Positions 61,601-64,000 of a DNA stretch of 64,000 nucleotides are shown here, one piece after another. The notes under the pieces are model-generated. The model did no database searches. It was not told the DNA's origin and saw only the letters and a program-made list of their open reading frames with translations. Source of the DNA: Dentipellis sp. KUC8613 (taxonomy: Eukaryota > Basidiomycota > Agaricomycetes > Russulales > Hericiaceae); NCBI GenBank assembly GCA_002286715.1, contig NSJX01000004.1, positions 632,253 to 696,252 on the forward strand. The letters are read 5' to 3'. The position numbers were made by a program, and so were the translations under genes. Position 1 is the stretch's first letter, and the number at the start of each line of letters is the position of its first letter.

Positions 61601-64000
61601 TCTCCAAGAAGTAGCCCAGGTGCTCCGCAGTCACAGGTGCGTCTCGCCTGATCAGCGTCCGCAGACATCTAGCCGCGTATATGGCGTATCGCCAATGCGT
61701 CGAGTCCGTGTTGGCTACTTCCAATATCATGGAAGTCTGGCTATGCGTAAGAACCTGCCTGATATGTGGACGGAAGGGGTAAACACACGGTCTCAATGAC
61801 GCAGTCGTTGGACAGCTGTATCCTCTCCTGCCGTTTTTGAGTACATTTTGCAACGATTGCTTCACTCTCTGCTCCGAGATTCAGGAACTTCTTGAATTCG
61901 GACAGGGCGACATCAAGAGGTGGATGTTCAACCTCAAAAACGAGAGTGTTCGGCTCAACGAAGCTGTTGAGGCCTGCGTGACAAATGCTAAACAAGTAAG
62001 TTCAGTGCTGTGCAGCAGGTACTTACCGTTTTCAGTGACAGCACCAACACAATTTTGGATGGATGGCTAAATGGAGACGTCAGGAAAGCGCCCAATGATG
62101 ATAATAAACCTGAGTTCACCTTCTCGTTCCCTTGACAGGCGAACAAATGGCTGATGAGTTCGCTAGCCAATGTAGGATCTACACGCAAAAGTCAGTCATA
62201 AGAGGAGCTAGGAGGCGGTGCACAAACCAGCCATGGCGTATTTCACTGGTCAGAGGTTGGTCAGTGAAAATTCATATGCGTACAGATGAACCTCGCTCAC
62301 CGAAGGGACTCATGTTCAATGTCCATAGCGCGCCTTTCATCCGGTCATTTTCTGTTCCTGGCTCCAATGCTTCGTATATGCGAGGGAGACATCGGTACCG
62401 TATCCCGTCGTATGCCTGAAATGGTTCAGAACATGTCATGTCAGAAGTATGAAAGCATTTACATTGCACAATGCATCCAAGAGAGATTGGCTAGATCTAG
62501 AGGAGGTTCAGTTCGAAACATGACTTGAAGGCAACTATGGGGCACGTACTCCCTGACTGCTCCAACATCAGCCGACTATTAACTTGTAAGGTGTATGGAC
62601 GAACCTGTTGCATACTGCCACATCGACCACTCAGCCACGTCGTCAACTAGATTGTCCTCAAGAGGACCCCTGCGCCTCTCGATTGAATTCCACCTCAATC
62701 GAGCGGCATGGTAAAGCCTGGGGACGCATCAGCATTCTCCTTCGCCACGATGAACATGAGCTACTCGTACCTGGCACGACGGACGAAGACGGCTCGAGGC
62801 CAGACCTTCTGGCCGTAATATTGGCGTGCATAATTGAGCTCGGAGTTGTAGCGATCAAGCTGCATGTAGTAGCTGAACCCCACCAAGCGTCAACGGCATG
62901 CTGGACAAGACACAAACACAATATACCTGTCTTTGCTGTCGCCGTAGTCGAGCATATACGTGCGAATGGACTCAATCTATCGACAGTCAGCATTCGAGCT
63001 GTCCGCATGTTCAGCTACGCACCAGGAGATCGACGGCATCGACGGTGTTCTCCTCTCCTTGTTGCCTTAGAGAGACGGAAGCATCGTGAAGGAACTTGCC
63101 GAACCGCAGACGCAGTGCGGTATAATACTTCGCTCGTGGGTCTTCTGGGTCAGAAATCGCAAAGCCTGAGTTGATAGGGTCGATGGAGGCGATCATCTCT
63201 GGGATCTCATGCCTTTCAAGGGTCAGCTTGTCTACAACAAATACCAAGAAAAATAAGACCCACAAGATGTCACTCGTCTCCAATGCATGCAGCTCCTCCT
63301 CCTTCGACATCGTCTCCTTGACAAGCGTCGGCGTACCTGCGAATGCGTTACGAACGAAACTCAAGTGCCTACATAGCAGCTCCACTTCAACCCCAAGAAC
63401 AATCGAGGAGACAGTGCTCATACTGACCGACAAAAGTCATTGCGCCATACGTTGTCGCGCGTAACCTCTAAAAGAAGGATGCGTGTCAGTAGTGATGTCT
63501 CCAGATTTGGTGAGAGGACACTTGCCAGGGGCCAAAGATTTCTCAAGCGACGCCAAGGTGGGCTCAATCATATCTGTGAAGATTTGCAGCGCGAAGTCGA
63601 TTTCCTTGTCGTCTGGGACATGCCAAGAGACCTGCAGCGTGGTGAGACACGATGAGGAACTTCAATGAGAGATATAACCTACATTGACGTCTTCTGCACG
63701 ATACAGCTTCCCCCAGTATCGATGATGGTTGAAGCGGAACTCTGCAAGCACTGAGCGAGGCATCGGACTGATTTGTAAGATTTCGACTCACCATCGCTAC
63801 TCCACTCATTGGTATTCACGAACTTATCCTCGAGAGGATACGTATGCGTGAGCGTCAGAAGAAGGCTAGACAGCAATTTACCACTCCACGAGAACCCTCG
63901 CTTGGCAAGAGTCTTGTCACGAAGATGAAGCAGAAGGGGAAGAAACTCGTCCTTGTACTTCAGCACCTGTTCACGGCAGTCAGTAACATACCAAGTGAAG
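58660..64000 (-). CDS. Proteasome activator Blm10/PA200, copy B (N-terminal part beyond window)
   Basis: C-terminal portion of a second Blm10-type proteasome activator, paralogous to copy A but clearly diverged. Matching blocks, A then B: LLKHKAAILDLLSTLADKT / MLKYKDEFLPLLLHLRDKT; ERGFTGTGRLL / KRGFSWSGKLL; VNADKWNSS / VNTNEWSSDG; KCASEFKKTHQDTWH / KCASNFKKTHQDTWH. The last intron (58668-58724) splits the same Tyr codon and the protein ends SSYYA, again an HbYX proteasome-docking tail; stop at 58660-58662. Dozens of introns; no lesion noticed in the stretches I spliced, so probably functional. The N-terminal half lies off the right edge. Confidence 0.92.

Overview
This is nuclear DNA from a filamentous fungus, most likely an Agaricomycete (mushroom-forming basidiomycete). 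The reasons are gene density of about one gene per 2.5-3 kb on both strands, many short introns (about 47-65 nt) in almost every gene, GC-rich coding sequence with pyrimidine-rich leaders, and protein families (fungal Med6, Blm10, Aim18, Mdj1, GH18 chitinase with carbohydrate-binding modules) whose wording is basidiomycete-like. The species cannot be read from the sequence. No rRNA, convincing tRNA, intact transposon, CRISPR array or bacterial-style operon was seen.

Layout, left to right. 1-10.3 kb is a dense housekeeping block: an NRAMP metal transporter (cut by the left edge), Mediator subunit Med6, AP-3 sigma adaptin, an ecdysoneless/SGT1 family regulator, V-ATPase subunit F and mitochondrial Tim21. 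10.8-18.8 kb holds a complete Blm10/PA200 proteasome activator. 19.2-21.2 kb holds a divergent histone H3 with CENP-A-like features and a mitochondrial chalcone-isomerase-like Aim18. After a 3.6 kb weakly coding stretch come a tandem CCCH (TIS11-type) RNA-binding protein and a choline/ethanolamine kinase. 30.1-33.3 kb has no gene I can name. 33.3-42.2 kb carries an MFS drug-type transporter, mitochondrial DnaJ (Mdj1), a SET-domain protein and the casein kinase 2 catalytic subunit. 43.0-48.6 kb carries a secreted GH18 chitinase, a phosphosulfolactate-synthase-like (ComA/HSA32) protein and an unknown Ser-rich protein. After a 2.5 kb gene-free stretch, 51.1-58.3 kb has a RING/RGG protein, an unknown possibly myristoylated protein, translin-associated factor X and a HIT protein. 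58.7-64.0 kb is the C-terminal part of a second Blm10 gene on the minus strand, cut by the right edge.

The most notable features are two diverged, apparently intact Blm10 paralogues in inverted orientation about 40 kb apart. Both end in the proteasome-docking HbYX tail and both carry a final intron inside the same Tyr codon. One of them lies tail-to-tail with the unusual H3 gene. Other points are three GC-AG introns and two microexons (8 nt in the chitinase, 21 nt in the CCCH gene), all inferred from reading frame and conserved protein motifs. The genes otherwise look like ordinary eukaryotic single-gene units, many in head-to-head pairs with short shared promoters. I see no biosynthetic cluster.
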